A stretch of 64,000 bases of DNA from Sphingomonas echinoides. Its GTDB lineage: Bacteria; Pseudomonadota; Alphaproteobacteria; Sphingomonadales; Sphingomonadaceae. Positions 51,171 to 60,359 of this stretch are shown here, piece after piece (within the stretch, counting starts at the first letter, position 1; each line of letters starts with the position of its first letter). The notes under the pieces were generated by a model. It made no database searches. It worked only from the letters and a program-made list of their open reading frames with translations, and was not told the DNA's origin. Both the position numbers and the translations under genes were made by a program. The stretch lies in NCBI RefSeq assembly GCF_029623395.1, contig NZ_JAPYKK010000021.1:1-64000 (forward strand), read 5' to 3'.

Positions 51171-53314
51171 GCCCGCGTCAGCGCAAATCGACCGCAGCCT
51201 TGCCCCCGGTGCCGTTTAACGCTGGGGTGGAGCCCGCGTCTGATCCTCCTCACACGCTCCTTGCTCCGGCGGCCGAGCCTCAGGTGGACCGCAACCGCGA
51301 ACAGACGTTGCTCCAGACGGTGATCGACAGCGTCGACGATCTCATTTTTGCAAAGGATCGTCAGGGACGCTTCATCCTCTCCAATCGCGCATTGCGCGAG
51401 GGATGCGGGCTCGAGACTGGCCTGCGGACAGAAGATCTGTTCGAACCTGATCTCGTGGTCGGTTATCAGGGCACCGATCGTCAGATCTTCATGACGCGGA
51501 AGCCCGTGACTGCGGACGAGATCATCCCGATTCATGGCGAACCGCGGCATTTCCAGACCGTGAAGGTCCCGTGGATCGTCAACGGCGACATATGCGGCGT
51601 AATCGGCGTATCGCGAGACATCACCGCCCGGAAGGAGGCCGAGGACGCGGTTCGCGAAAGTGAAGCGCTTTACCGTAGCATTCTAGATGCGAGTGCCGAT
51701 TGTATCGTGGTGATCTCGCTTGATGGTGGGGTGGAATTGATCAACGAGCCCGGGTGTCGGGCGCTGCAAATGCGTAGCGGCGATACCGTACTAGGTCGGC
51801 CTTGGTCAGACTTTTGGCCAAAGCGAGTTCGATCGAGGATGGGTGCCGCGCTAGAAACGGCGCGTTCGGGCGGGGTCGCGCGCTTCAGCGCTATGCGCCC
51901 GACGAACGGTGGGGTCGCGAAATGGTGGGACGTCTTGGTCACGCCGATCAAAGATCCGGACGGCACTGTCTTGCGGTTGCTGTCGATTTGCCGCGATGTC
52001 ACCGACAGCAAGGCAGCGTCAAACCGACTGAAGTGGACGAGCGAACACGACGCGCTCACCGGCCTCGCCAACCGTAGCGCGTTTCAAGCACATCTTGAGG
52101 CAGAGACGATTCGCGCCGCGAGGACTGGCATTCCGTTCGGGCTGCTGTTGCTCGATCTAGATCATTTCAAGCATATCAACGATACATTGGGTCATGCCGC
52201 CGGCGATCTGCTTCTTCAGGCCGTGGCAGACCGGCTTCAGGACGGTACCCGACCAACTGATTTCACGGCCCGACTGGGCGGCGATGAATTCGCGATCATC
52301 GTCCAGCACTTTAGCGACGAGGAACAGCTGCAAAAGACTGGCGATGCCATCGCCGTGCGTCTCAACACACCGGTGACGATTGGCGGACGAGTATTGAACG
52401 CAGGCGTCAGCATCGGCGGGGCCCTTTTTCCGCAGGATGCCACGACCGCGCTCGAACTTTTTAATAACGCCGATACAGCGCTGTACGCCCGCAAGCGGTC
52501 CGGCCGCGGCGGGCTCAGCGTTTTCCGCAACCAGATGCGCCATCAGGCCCAGTGCGCCGCTTCCCAGCTCAGTCTTGCGCAGACCGTGCTCCGCGACGAT
52601 AGCATCGTTCCACACTACCAACCCAAGGTCGACCTGCGCACCGGAGAAGTCACCGGGTACGAAGCCCTGCTTCGGTGGATCCATCCGACACGCGGCGTGC
52701 AGGGTCCGGATACAGTGGAGGAGGCCTTCAAGGACTATGAGCTTGCGTCCAGGATCGGCGATCACGTGCGGAGGCACGTCCTTGCCGACATCCGGCAGTG
52801 GCATGGGCAGGGCTTGCGGTTCGGACGGGTCGCAATCAACGCCGCCCCGGTCGAGTTTTTGCGCGACGATTATGCCGAATGCTTGCTTCGACATGGGAGC
52901 GATGCTGGGGTCCCGGCGTCCTTCCTTGAGGTGGAAGTTACCGAGCATGTATTCTGCGAACGCGGCGCTGGCTATGTTGCGCGAGCACTTAAACTGCTGA
53001 ACTGTGCGGGCGTACGGATCGCACTTGATGATTTCGGCACAGGCTATTCCTCGCTTTCTCACCTGCGAGACTTTCCGGTAGATGTGGTCAAGATCGATCG
53101 CTCGTTTATCCAGCGAATGGCCGACAATCAGGAAATTTCTGCCATCGTCTCCGCGGTGATCGGGCTTGCCGACAGCCTGTCGCTAGAGGTCGTTGCTGAA
53201 GGTATCGAAACCGAGCTCCAGCGCCAGCTGCTTCGCCAGAAAGGGTGCAGCCATGGACAAGGCTATCTGTTTGGTCCGGCGCAGAGCGGTGCCGCACTGC
53301 ACCGCACTGGGTAG
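51167..53314 (+). CDS. PAS-GGDEF-EAL cyclic di-GMP enzyme
   Basis: A 715-residue bifunctional signalling protein. Two PAS domains (around 45-155 and 165-280) are followed by a GGDEF domain with intact ARLGGDEFA (~370) and an RPTD inhibitory site exactly five residues before GGDEF. The EAL domain has YEALLRW (~499), the Asn in VAINAAP, LEVEVTE, ALDDFGTGYSSL, VVKIDRSF and AEGIE, so both active sites look complete. The start overlaps the PilZ stop as ATGA; an earlier ATG at 51152 is possible. Signal input through PAS probably decides the net direction. Confidence 0.92.
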   Translation: MSPRQRKSTAALPPVPFNAGVEPASDPPHTLLAPAAEPQVDRNREQTLLQTVIDSVDDLIFAKDRQGRFILSNRALREGCGLETGLRTEDLFEPDLVVGYQGTDRQIFMTRKPVTADEIIPIHGEPRHFQTVKVPWIVNGDICGVIGVSRDITARKEAEDAVRESEALYRSILDASADCIVVISLDGGVELINEPGCRALQMRSGDTVLGRPWSDFWPKRVRSRMGAALETARSGGVARFSAMRPTNGGVAKWWDVLVTPIKDPDGTVLRLLSICRDVTDSKAASNRLKWTSEHDALTGLANRSAFQAHLEAETIRAARTGIPFGLLLLDLDHFKHINDTLGHAAGDLLLQAVADRLQDGTRPTDFTARLGGDEFAIIVQHFSDEEQLQKTGDAIAVRLNTPVTIGGRVLNAGVSIGGALFPQDATTALELFNNADTALYARKRSGRGGLSVFRNQMRHQAQCAASQLSLAQTVLRDDSIVPHYQPKVDLRTGEVTGYEALLRWIHPTRGVQGPDTVEEAFKDYELASRIGDHVRRHVLADIRQWHGQGLRFGRVAINAAPVEFLRDDYAECLLRHGSDAGVPASFLEVEVTEHVFCERGAGYVARALKLLNCAGVRIALDDFGTGYSSLSHLRDFPVDVVKIDRSFIQRMADNQEISAIVSAVIGLADSLSLEVVAEGIETELQRQLLRQKGCSHGQGYLFGPAQSGAALHRTG

Positions 53315-53379
53315 CTGCGTCCACCGCAATCGATCCGAAAGTTTGGCAATCGCAGAGTTCGAAGTAAGGGGAAGCAGCG

Positions 53380-53781
53380 TTGGAAACAAAACCACAGCTC
53401 CTGATCGTCGACGATGAACCACTGATCCTCATGACGCTGGTCGATGCATTTGAGGAAGCGGGGTTCTCTATTTTGGCGAGCAGCAGCGGAGCGAATGCGA
53501 TCACGCATTTGGCAACACGGAATTTTGCCATCGTCGTCACTGATATTCGCTTGGGTGCCGGGCCAAGCGGATGGGATGTCGCACGCATGGCTCGCCAGTG
53601 CGATCCGGGCGTTGTCGTCATTTATATGACGGGTGACAGCGGTGCCGATTGGGTATCGGAAGGCGTGCCGAGCAGCGTGATCGTACAGAAACCTTTCGCG
53701 CTCACGCGGATGCTGACTGTCGTAGCCAACCTCCTACACACTGTCGTCCCGCCTAAGCACAGCGTCCTCACCTGTTTCTGA
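53380..53781 (+). CDS. Single-domain response regulator
   Basis: A 133-residue CheY-like receiver. Acidic residues VDDE at 10-13, the phosphoacceptor Asp in VVTDIRLG near 54, the Thr/Ser in YMTGDS and the Lys in VQKPF near 104 are all present. The start is TTG, preceded by taagggg. It follows the GGDEF-EAL gene after 65 bp and may be part of the same operon, linking a histidine kinase encoded elsewhere to c-di-GMP control. Confidence 0.87.
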   Translation: METKPQLLIVDDEPLILMTLVDAFEEAGFSILASSSGANAITHLATRNFAIVVTDIRLGAGPSGWDVARMARQCDPGVVVIYMTGDSGADWVSEGVPSSVIVQKPFALTRMLTVVANLLHTVVPPKHSVLTCF

Positions 53782-53853
53782 AGAAGGGCGACATTACTCT
53801 TCGAAGTTGGATCGAAGGAGCATGCGCCCGTCGCAGTCAGAGCGCAGGTGAAT

Positions 53854-53910
53854 GAATGTCTGAAGTTGGGAAGCGGGGAAGGGTGCGCGAATGTCCGGGT
53901 TTGGGTCTGA
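53854..53910 (+). repeat. Dispersed intergenic repeat, full copy
   Basis: gaatgtctgaagttgggaag is followed by a second half-unit gcgaatgtccgggtttgggt. It is the closest relative of the copy at 14477-14532. Confidence 0.5.
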
Positions 53911-53987
53911 GCCGTCACTCTGAAGGTCGACTTTGCCTATTGAGATTTTGAACGCTGCTGCCGGCATGATGCTGAAGCGCTCGTCGA

Positions 53988-55067
53988 TCAGCGCAATACC
54001 GCCTCAGCATCGACTACCGTCATGTCATGCATCTGGTTGAGATAGCTTTCAAGATACGGCTTGTGTGAGGCACCGACGACGACGAGCCCGCGGATGCCTG
54101 GTTGCATGGCAAACATGTCGCGGATATTCGACGCCATACGCAGGTTGCGTGTCTCCCAATACCCGACATAGTCACGTCCGAAGTGTTCCGGCGAAGGTTC
54201 TTCCAGCGCGGCACCGAAATCGCTGGCAAAAGTCAACTTCGCCTGGTCGGCGCGATTATAGGCGCGGTACATTGCAAGCATGGTTCCCGGTTGCCCTAGC
54301 CTAGCCATGAACGCCGCATCCATTACCTTTCGCTTCGTGGTAGCGGGATTGTCCCAAGCCTTCGAGATCACGGCTTCGTAGCCCTTTTCATCGGTGACCG
54401 GCGCGTCGGCGGTGTGGTCGTCCATTGCGTAAACGCGTTCCAGTCCGAGCCGGGCAGCCAATGCGGCTGCGATCAATAGGCTTTCGTCGTTCCGCGTGCG
54501 TAGCCGCTCGAGCCGCGCAACCAGGGTCGCGTCGATGCCCTCGCCGACGTGGCGTTCGTTTTCCGGAAGGCGCAGCCATTGGACCAGCGCGCTAGCTCCT
54601 TCGCCGCCGGCAAGAAATAACGCAGCGAGGCGGCGACGATCGGCAGCCGACGGCGTCGCGGGCCAGGCGGCGAGTAGGCGGCTCCAGGCGGCCGTCGCCG
54701 ACGGCACGTCGAGCCCGGTTGCCTTGGCGGCGGGTGTCGGGTCCCAGCAGTAGCTTTCGATGCTGTCTTTGTAGTGATCGGGGTAGTGCCGCATGAAATC
54801 GCACTGCGAGCCAGACACCGCCTCGATGGCGATCGCCTGCGGGCGCCAGCACGTCAGCTTGTCGAGGACCGGGGTCAGTTGCTCGGGCCTGAATGCTGCG
54901 GGCAAGCCCGATAGATGCGTGCTGCCGAGCACGAGCAGTTGGTTGTGTGGTCCGGAACGCGGTCCCTTCAGCTGACTCGTATCGAACGGACGATAAGCTT
55001 GCGCCGACGCGATTGACGCGCCTGCGACCGCAGCGATGATCGCCGCCAACCTCCATAACTGCGCCAT
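53988..55067 (-). CDS. DUF5694-type exported protein
   Basis: A 359-residue protein with a signal peptide (AAIIAAVAGASIASAQ). The motif LLVLGSTHLSGLP near residue 45 and the C-terminal VVVGASHKPYLESYLNQM resemble the DUF5694 family, which shares general features with the TraB/Tiki fold (GxxH at both ends). Tiki-type proteins are metal-dependent proteases, but activity for DUF5694 is not established. It is a single gene flanked by two repeat copies. Confidence 0.8.
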   Translation of the reverse strand: MAQLWRLAAIIAAVAGASIASAQAYRPFDTSQLKGPRSGPHNQLLVLGSTHLSGLPAAFRPEQLTPVLDKLTCWRPQAIAIEAVSGSQCDFMRHYPDHYKDSIESYCWDPTPAAKATGLDVPSATAAWSRLLAAWPATPSAADRRRLAALFLAGGEGASALVQWLRLPENERHVGEGIDATLVARLERLRTRNDESLLIAAALAARLGLERVYAMDDHTADAPVTDEKGYEAVISKAWDNPATTKRKVMDAAFMARLGQPGTMLAMYRAYNRADQAKLTFASDFGAALEEPSPEHFGRDYVGYWETRNLRMASNIRDMFAMQPGIRGLVVVGASHKPYLESYLNQMHDMTVVDAEAVLR

Positions 55068-55356
55068 ACATCGCCCCTTAGATCACAGCCGTGCTAGTAT
55101 GGTAATACAGCAAGTGAGCCGATGGAAGTAGATTACTGTCCCCGCATCGTAAGCTTTTGAGCGAGACAATGCAGCCTACATCCGCCCGCAAGCCGCCCGG
55201 CTGGCAGGCGGCCGACCTAAACTGTTGAGGGCATCGAGGCTCTGACGCCGACGCTTTGGTGTGAGCCCACTTTCGACAAGGCAGGCTAGGTTCGGACGTG
55301 AACGAGTGTCTGGTTTTGGCGAGCCGCTTGGGTGCCCTGAACGTCCGCATCTGGGT
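55068..55356. other. Intergenic gap
   Basis: 289 bp with no supported gene. The repeat copy at 55303 extends to the edge of the GNAT gene. Confidence 0.35.
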
Positions 55357-55360
55357 CTAA
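55303..55360 (+). repeat. Dispersed intergenic repeat, full copy
   Basis: cgagtgtctggttttggcga, then gaacgtccgcatctgggtct. The second half-unit fits the consensus exactly and overlaps the stop of the GNAT gene by a few bases. Confidence 0.48.
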
Positions 55361-55782
55361 TCGGTTTTATTAAGCCACTTGCTCATGAGTATGCGGGGCG
55401 CCTCCTCGTAGCCGAGGCGCTCATAGAAGGGCACCACCGCCGTATTCGTGTCCCGGATCATCAGCTGGACCTTGAGTACGTTTCTCTCCCGAAGCCACTG
55501 CTCTCCAGCTTCGATCATTGCCTGACCGGTGCCTTGCCGTTGCTGATCAGGGGCGGAGGCGACATAATAAAGCCAGCCGCGGTGTCCATCGTGTCCAACC
55601 ATAACGCTCCCGCAAATACGGCCTCCCGCGTCGCCAACAAGAACGGTCGAGTTGGCGCCTAGCATCGCAAAGCGGAAGTCTGTTGCAGGGTCGTTGTAGT
55701 TCGCCACGAGATTGCAGGACCGCCACAACCGAGTAACGTCGGTTTCGTCTTCTAGCGTTGCGCTGCGTACGATCATCGACAT
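55357..55782 (-). CDS. GNAT acetyltransferase, YpeA-like
   Basis: A 141-residue acetyltransferase. VRSATLEDETDVTRLWRSCN at the start, YYVASAPDQQRQGTGQAMIE (acetyl-CoA loop, ~72-91) and FYERLGYEEAP near the end match the YpeA group. The start chosen (MSMIVRSAT, 55782) has an AAAGGCGG site; the longer frame from 55887 is not supported. The substrate is unknown. Confidence 0.83.
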   Translation of the reverse strand: MSMIVRSATLEDETDVTRLWRSCNLVANYNDPATDFRFAMLGANSTVLVGDAGGRICGSVMVGHDGHRGWLYYVASAPDQQRQGTGQAMIEAGEQWLRERNVLKVQLMIRDTNTAVVPFYERLGYEEAPRILMSKWLNKTD

Positions 55783-56064
55783 GCCGCCTTTGTAGTCTTC
55801 TACCTCATGACGGGGAAGGCGCTGGCCGAAGGCCTCGATCCACAGCGCTGCGTGACCTGCCCATTGTGACCGATCACAGGCTAACATAGCAGCCCAAATC
55901 GGCCAAGCGGTTAGCGCTCAGGACCGGTCGGTTATTTGCGAAGATCACAAGGTATTAGCCTAGTATTCGCTATCGGCACTGCTGCTGTTTGAATGATCCC
56001 GTGCATAGCTCGGCATCTTGCGGCCTCGCGCTGCAACGCAGGGGAGAGCGCGTATTTGCTTTCG

Positions 56065-56979
56065 TCAGTCTGCTGATTTGCCGCTAGCGCCCTCCCCTGC
56101 GTCCTCGAGAACATTTAAAAATCGCTGCACCAGAAAAGACGGCACGTCGGTGTGCACCAGCCACATCTCCGACGTCGCCCATTCGTCTAGTAGCGGAATG
56201 TAGGCAAGTCCGGCCGACTGGAGCGACGACAGTGACTCGGCGATGATTGTAATACCAATTCCAGCAGCGACTAGGCCTAGCAACGTCGATACTTCGCGAA
56301 CGCTTTGGGTGATGCGAGGCTCTACTCCAGCGGTACGCATCAGCTCAAGCAGGGTTTCAGTAAAACCGCCGCTTTTGTCGCTAGAGTAGACTACCAACGA
56401 CTGATCGGTGAGGTCGGAGAGGTGCAACCCCGTTCGAATGGCAAGAGCATTATCCGTTCGGGTGGCAACCAGCAGCCGTTCCTTTAAGATCAGCCTTGTA
56501 GTCAGGCCCGCAGGTACCGCGGGCCGCGCCGGACTCCGCAGAAAGCCGAGATCAAGAAGGCCGTCACCGATCGCGGCGATCTGTGCCGCGCCAGCGACTT
56601 CGGTCAGGGTCAGATCGACGTCGGGATGACCTTCGCGGAAGGCGAACATAGTTGCGGCAATCAGCGGAATGAACGGCGCAGACGCATTAAACCCTATGCG
56701 TAAAGCGCCGAGCTCGCCAAGGGCGGCCCGTCGCGCGATGAGAACGGCGCGGTCCGCTTCTGACAGGGTACGCCTCGCCGCGTCGAGGAACAGCACGCCT
56801 GCTCGAGTTAGCGAGACACGCCGGCTTGTCCGTTCCAGTAACATCACGCCAAGCTCCTCTTCGAGCAATCGTATCTGCTGACTGAGTGGTGGTTGCGAAA
56901 TGCCAAGGTGCGCAGCTGCGCGTCCGAAATGCAGATCGGCAGCGAGCTGGACGAAGTACCTTAGGTGGCGAAGCTCCAT
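56065..56979 (-). CDS. LysR family transcriptional regulator
   Basis: A 304-residue LysR regulator with the N-terminal helix-turn-helix (MELRHLRYFVQLAADLHFGR, then LGISQPPLSQQIRLLEEELG) and a periplasmic-binding-like effector domain. It is divergent from the RND efflux operon at 57168. The 188-bp gap has CTAATA (56989-56994) and TATTAG (57018-57023) as a spaced inverted repeat. Control of the efflux operon is inferred from this layout. Confidence 0.9.
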   Translation of the reverse strand: MELRHLRYFVQLAADLHFGRAAAHLGISQPPLSQQIRLLEEELGVMLLERTSRRVSLTRAGVLFLDAARRTLSEADRAVLIARRAALGELGALRIGFNASAPFIPLIAATMFAFREGHPDVDLTLTEVAGAAQIAAIGDGLLDLGFLRSPARPAVPAGLTTRLILKERLLVATRTDNALAIRTGLHLSDLTDQSLVVYSSDKSGGFTETLLELMRTAGVEPRITQSVREVSTLLGLVAAGIGITIIAESLSSLQSAGLAYIPLLDEWATSEMWLVHTDVPSFLVQRFLNVLEDAGEGASGKSAD

Positions 56980-56988
56980 GATTGATAG

Positions 56989-57023
56989 CTAATACCTCTC
57001 GATCCGGCGGGAAACAATATTAG
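56989..57023. promoter_or_regulatory. Possible LysR-binding inverted repeat
   Basis: CTAATA and TATTAG separated by 23 bases, just upstream of the LysR start and within the divergent promoter. The spacing is longer than the usual T-N11-A core, so the assignment is weak. Confidence 0.35.
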
Positions 57024-57167
57024 ACACGTCAGAAACAAAGGTCGAATGGGGCAGCGCCGCATCGTACATGATGAAGGCGTACATCGAGCTGAGGTCTCCT
57101 CCCCAAGCATGAATGATCGCTCCAAGCGCGGTTCCGCTTACCGCCCGATTCATCCGAGAGGCACTGC

Positions 57168-60100
57168 ATGATCGGGATCGTCCGTGTGGCCCTGATGCGT
57201 CCGCTCACCTTCATCGTCATGGCGATCCTGATCGCGATCGTCGGCGTGCTCGCGACGATCCGCACGCCGGTCGACATCTTTCCCGACATCCGCGTGCCCG
57301 TTATCGCGACCGCATGGCAGTACAGCGGCCTGTCGCCGGACGAAATGTCGGGCCGGATCATTACCCCGTTCGAACGCGTGCTGACGACGACCGTCAACGA
57401 CATCGACCACATCGAAAGCCAGTCGCTACCCGGTATCGGGGTCGTAAAGATCTATTTTCAGCCTGGCGCCGATGTCCGCACCGCGACTGCGCAGGTCACC
57501 TCTGTCTCGCAAACCGTACTTAAGCAGCTTCCGCCCGGCGTCACGCCACCGCTGGTGCTCAACTACAGTGCTTCGACCGTGCCGATCGTCCAACTTGCCT
57601 TGTCGGGAAAGGGGCTATCCGAAGGCAAGATGTTCGACCTGGCGGTCAACCAGGTGCGCCCTGGGCTGGTAACCGTGCCCGGCGCCGCAATTCCCTATCC
57701 CTCAGGCGGCAAGACGCGGCAGATCCAGATCGATCTCGACCCTGAGGCACTCCAGTCCAAGGGGCTTTCCGCGCAGGACGTCGGCAACGCGATCGCCGCA
57801 CAGAACCAGATTAACCCAGCGGGTTTTGCGAAGATCGGCGGGTTCCAGTATAGTGTCCGGCTCAATAACGCGCCGGGATCGATCGAGGAGCTCAACAGTA
57901 TCCCGGTCAAGGTGACGAACGGCGCGACGATCTACATGCGCGACGTGGCACATGTCCGCGACGGTTCCGCACCGCAGACCAACGTCGTCCATGTCGACGG
58001 ATCGCGTTCCGTCATCATGACCGTGCTGAAGAACGGCGCGACCTCGACGCTCGCGATCGTGCAGGGGATCAAGGATGCGCTGCCCAAGATCCAGGAGACG
58101 CTTCCGCCTGCGCTCAAGATTGTGCCGATCGGTGACCAGTCGCTGTTCGTGAAGGCGGCGGTTGAGGGCGTGGTCAAGGAAGGCGCGATCGCGGCGGCGC
58201 TGACGTCGCTGATGATCCTGCTGTTCCTCGGCTCGTGGCGCTCGACCGTGATCATCGCGATCTCGATTCCGCTCGCGATCCTCGCGGCGATCATCGGGCT
58301 GGCGGTGACGGGCAACACGCTCAACACGATGACGCTGGGTGGCCTGAGCCTCGCGGTCGGCATTCTGGTCGACGATGCGACGGTGACGATCGAGAACATC
58401 AACTGGCATCTCGAACAAGGCAAATCGGTGACGCAATCGATCCTCGACGGCGCCGCGCAGATCGTGACCCCGGCGTTCGTGTCCCTGTTGTGCATCTGCA
58501 TCGTGTTCGTGCCGATGTTCTTCCTGCCGGGGGTGGCGGGGTTCCTGTTCGTCCCGCTTGCACTCGCGGTGGTGTTCGCGATGATCGCGTCGTTCGTCTT
58601 GTCGCGCACGCTGGTGCCGACGATGGCAATGTACCTGCTCAAACCCCACGCGCCGGGGCACGAGCATGAAGCGGGCGCGCCTGGGTCGCGCAACCCGCTG
58701 GTCCGCTTCCAGCGCGGGTTCGAGCATCGCTTCGAACGTTTTCGTCTCAGTTATGGCGGAATGCTGGAGCGCGTGCTCGCGGGGCCCAAGCCGTTCGTGA
58801 TCGGTTTCCTTGCGGTCGTTTTGCTGTCGTTCCTGCTGGTGCCGTTCCTCGGGCAGAACTTCTTCCCCGCGGTCGATGCCGGGCAGATGGCGCTGCACGT
58901 GCGGGCACCGGTGGGGTCGCGGATCGAGCAGACCTCCGCGCAGTTCGACCTGATCGAGCGGCGGATCCGCCAGATCATCCCGGCGAACGAGCTGGTTTCG
59001 GTGGTCGACAACATCGGGCTGCCGGTGAGCTCGATCAACACGACGTACAACAATTCGGGAACGGTCGGACCGCAGGACGGCGACATATTGATCCAGCTGT
59101 CGAAGGAGCATGCCCCGACCGCGGCGTACGTCCGGCAATTGCGCGAGCGGCTGCCACGTGATTTTCCCGGCTCGACCTTCTCATTTCTGCCCGCCGACAT
59201 CACCAGCCAGATCCTCAACTTCGGCGCGCCCGCGCCGATCGACATCCAGATCTCGGGGAAGGATGCCAAGGCGAACCAGGCCTATGCGCGGATGATCCTG
59301 CGGCGGATCGCGGCTATCCCGGGTGTGGCGGACGGGCGGATCCAGCAATCTGCACGCTACCCGCAATTGAACGTCGTGGTCGATCGCAGCCGGATCGGGC
59401 AATATGGCCTGACCGAGCGCGACGTTACCACCAGCGTCGCGAGCTCGCTCGCGGGGACATCGCAGACCGCGCCGGTGTTCTTCCTCAGCCCCGAGAATGG
59501 CGTGTCTTATCCGGTCGTCGCGCAGGCGCCCGAATATCGCGTCGGGTCGATGGACGATCTTGCGAGCATCCCGGTGACGGGCGCGGACGGGACGTCGCAA
59601 GTGCTCGGCGGGATCGGCACGATCGTCCGGTCGAACGGCGCGGCGGTGGTCTCGCACTACAATATCGCTCCGGTGACCGACATTTACGCAACCCCGGCGG
59701 GGCGGGATCTCGGCGCGGTGGCGGGCGATATCAAGGCGGTGCTGGCGGAGCTGAAGGACAAGGCCCCCAAAGGCGCGACCGTCACGCTACGCGGGCAATA
59801 TGCGACGATGAACGGCGCGTTCTCGGGACTGGGCTTCGGGCTGCTCGGCGCGATCGTGCTGATCTACCTGCTGATCGTCGTCAATTTCCAGAGTTGGCTC
59901 GATCCGTTCGTCATCATCACCGCGCTTCCCGGTGCGCTAGCCGGGATCGTGTGGATGCTGTTCGCGACGGGAACGACGTTGTCGGTCCCGGCGCTGACCG
60001 GCGCGATCATGTGCATGGGCGTGGCGACCGCCAACGCGATCCTGGTGGTGAGCTTTGCGCGCGAGCGGCTAGCGGAGCTGGGCGACGCGACCGCGGCGGC

Positions 60101-60359
60101 GCTCGAGGCGGGGATGACGCGTTTCCGCCCGGTGCTGATGACCGCGCTCGCGATGATCATCGGCATGTTGCCGATGGCGCTTGGGCTGGGCGAGGGCGGC
60201 GAGCAGAATGCGCCGCTTGGCCGAGCAGTAATCGGCGGGTTGCTCGTCGCCACGTTCGCGACACTGTTGTTCGTGCCGGTAGTGTTCAGCCTGGTTCACC
60301 GGCGCAAAGCCGACGCTGCAGCGTCGGCGCCCCCCGAAATGGAGAGAGTGCATGTCTGA
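57168..60359 (+). CDS. RND efflux pump inner-membrane subunit (HAE-1-like)
   Basis: A 1063-residue proton-driven exporter with twelve predicted membrane helices and two large periplasmic loops. The N-terminus LMRPLTFIVMAILIAIVGVL, the motif SGRIITPFERVL, the proton-relay acidic pair in LVDDATVTIENI near 400, and GQNFFPAVDAGQM fit the family. The sequence leans toward the MdtB/CzcA-like subgroup of efflux permeases, and the exported compound cannot be read. It overlaps the adaptor gene by eight bases. Confidence 0.92.
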   Translation: MIGIVRVALMRPLTFIVMAILIAIVGVLATIRTPVDIFPDIRVPVIATAWQYSGLSPDEMSGRIITPFERVLTTTVNDIDHIESQSLPGIGVVKIYFQPGADVRTATAQVTSVSQTVLKQLPPGVTPPLVLNYSASTVPIVQLALSGKGLSEGKMFDLAVNQVRPGLVTVPGAAIPYPSGGKTRQIQIDLDPEALQSKGLSAQDVGNAIAAQNQINPAGFAKIGGFQYSVRLNNAPGSIEELNSIPVKVTNGATIYMRDVAHVRDGSAPQTNVVHVDGSRSVIMTVLKNGATSTLAIVQGIKDALPKIQETLPPALKIVPIGDQSLFVKAAVEGVVKEGAIAAALTSLMILLFLGSWRSTVIIAISIPLAILAAIIGLAVTGNTLNTMTLGGLSLAVGILVDDATVTIENINWHLEQGKSVTQSILDGAAQIVTPAFVSLLCICIVFVPMFFLPGVAGFLFVPLALAVVFAMIASFVLSRTLVPTMAMYLLKPHAPGHEHEAGAPGSRNPLVRFQRGFEHRFERFRLSYGGMLERVLAGPKPFVIGFLAVVLLSFLLVPFLGQNFFPAVDAGQMALHVRAPVGSRIEQTSAQFDLIERRIRQIIPANELVSVVDNIGLPVSSINTTYNNSGTVGPQDGDILIQLSKEHAPTAAYVRQLRERLPRDFPGSTFSFLPADITSQILNFGAPAPIDIQISGKDAKANQAYARMILRRIAAIPGVADGRIQQSARYPQLNVVVDRSRIGQYGLTERDVTTSVASSLAGTSQTAPVFFLSPENGVSYPVVAQAPEYRVGSMDDLASIPVTGADGTSQVLGGIGTIVRSNGAAVVSHYNIAPVTDIYATPAGRDLGAVAGDIKAVLAELKDKAPKGATVTLRGQYATMNGAFSGLGFGLLGAIVLIYLLIVVNFQSWLDPFVIITALPGALAGIVWMLFATGTTLSVPALTGAIMCMGVATANAILVVSFARERLAELGDATAAALEAGMTRFRPVLMTALAMIIGMLPMALGLGEGGEQNAPLGRAVIGGLLVATFATLLFVPVVFSLVHRRKADAAASAPPEMERVHV

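Noticed and set aside
57702-59138. 478-residue minus-strand frame within the RND permease
   Set aside because: It is an antisense shadow of a high-GC gene, rich in Arg and His, with no domain.
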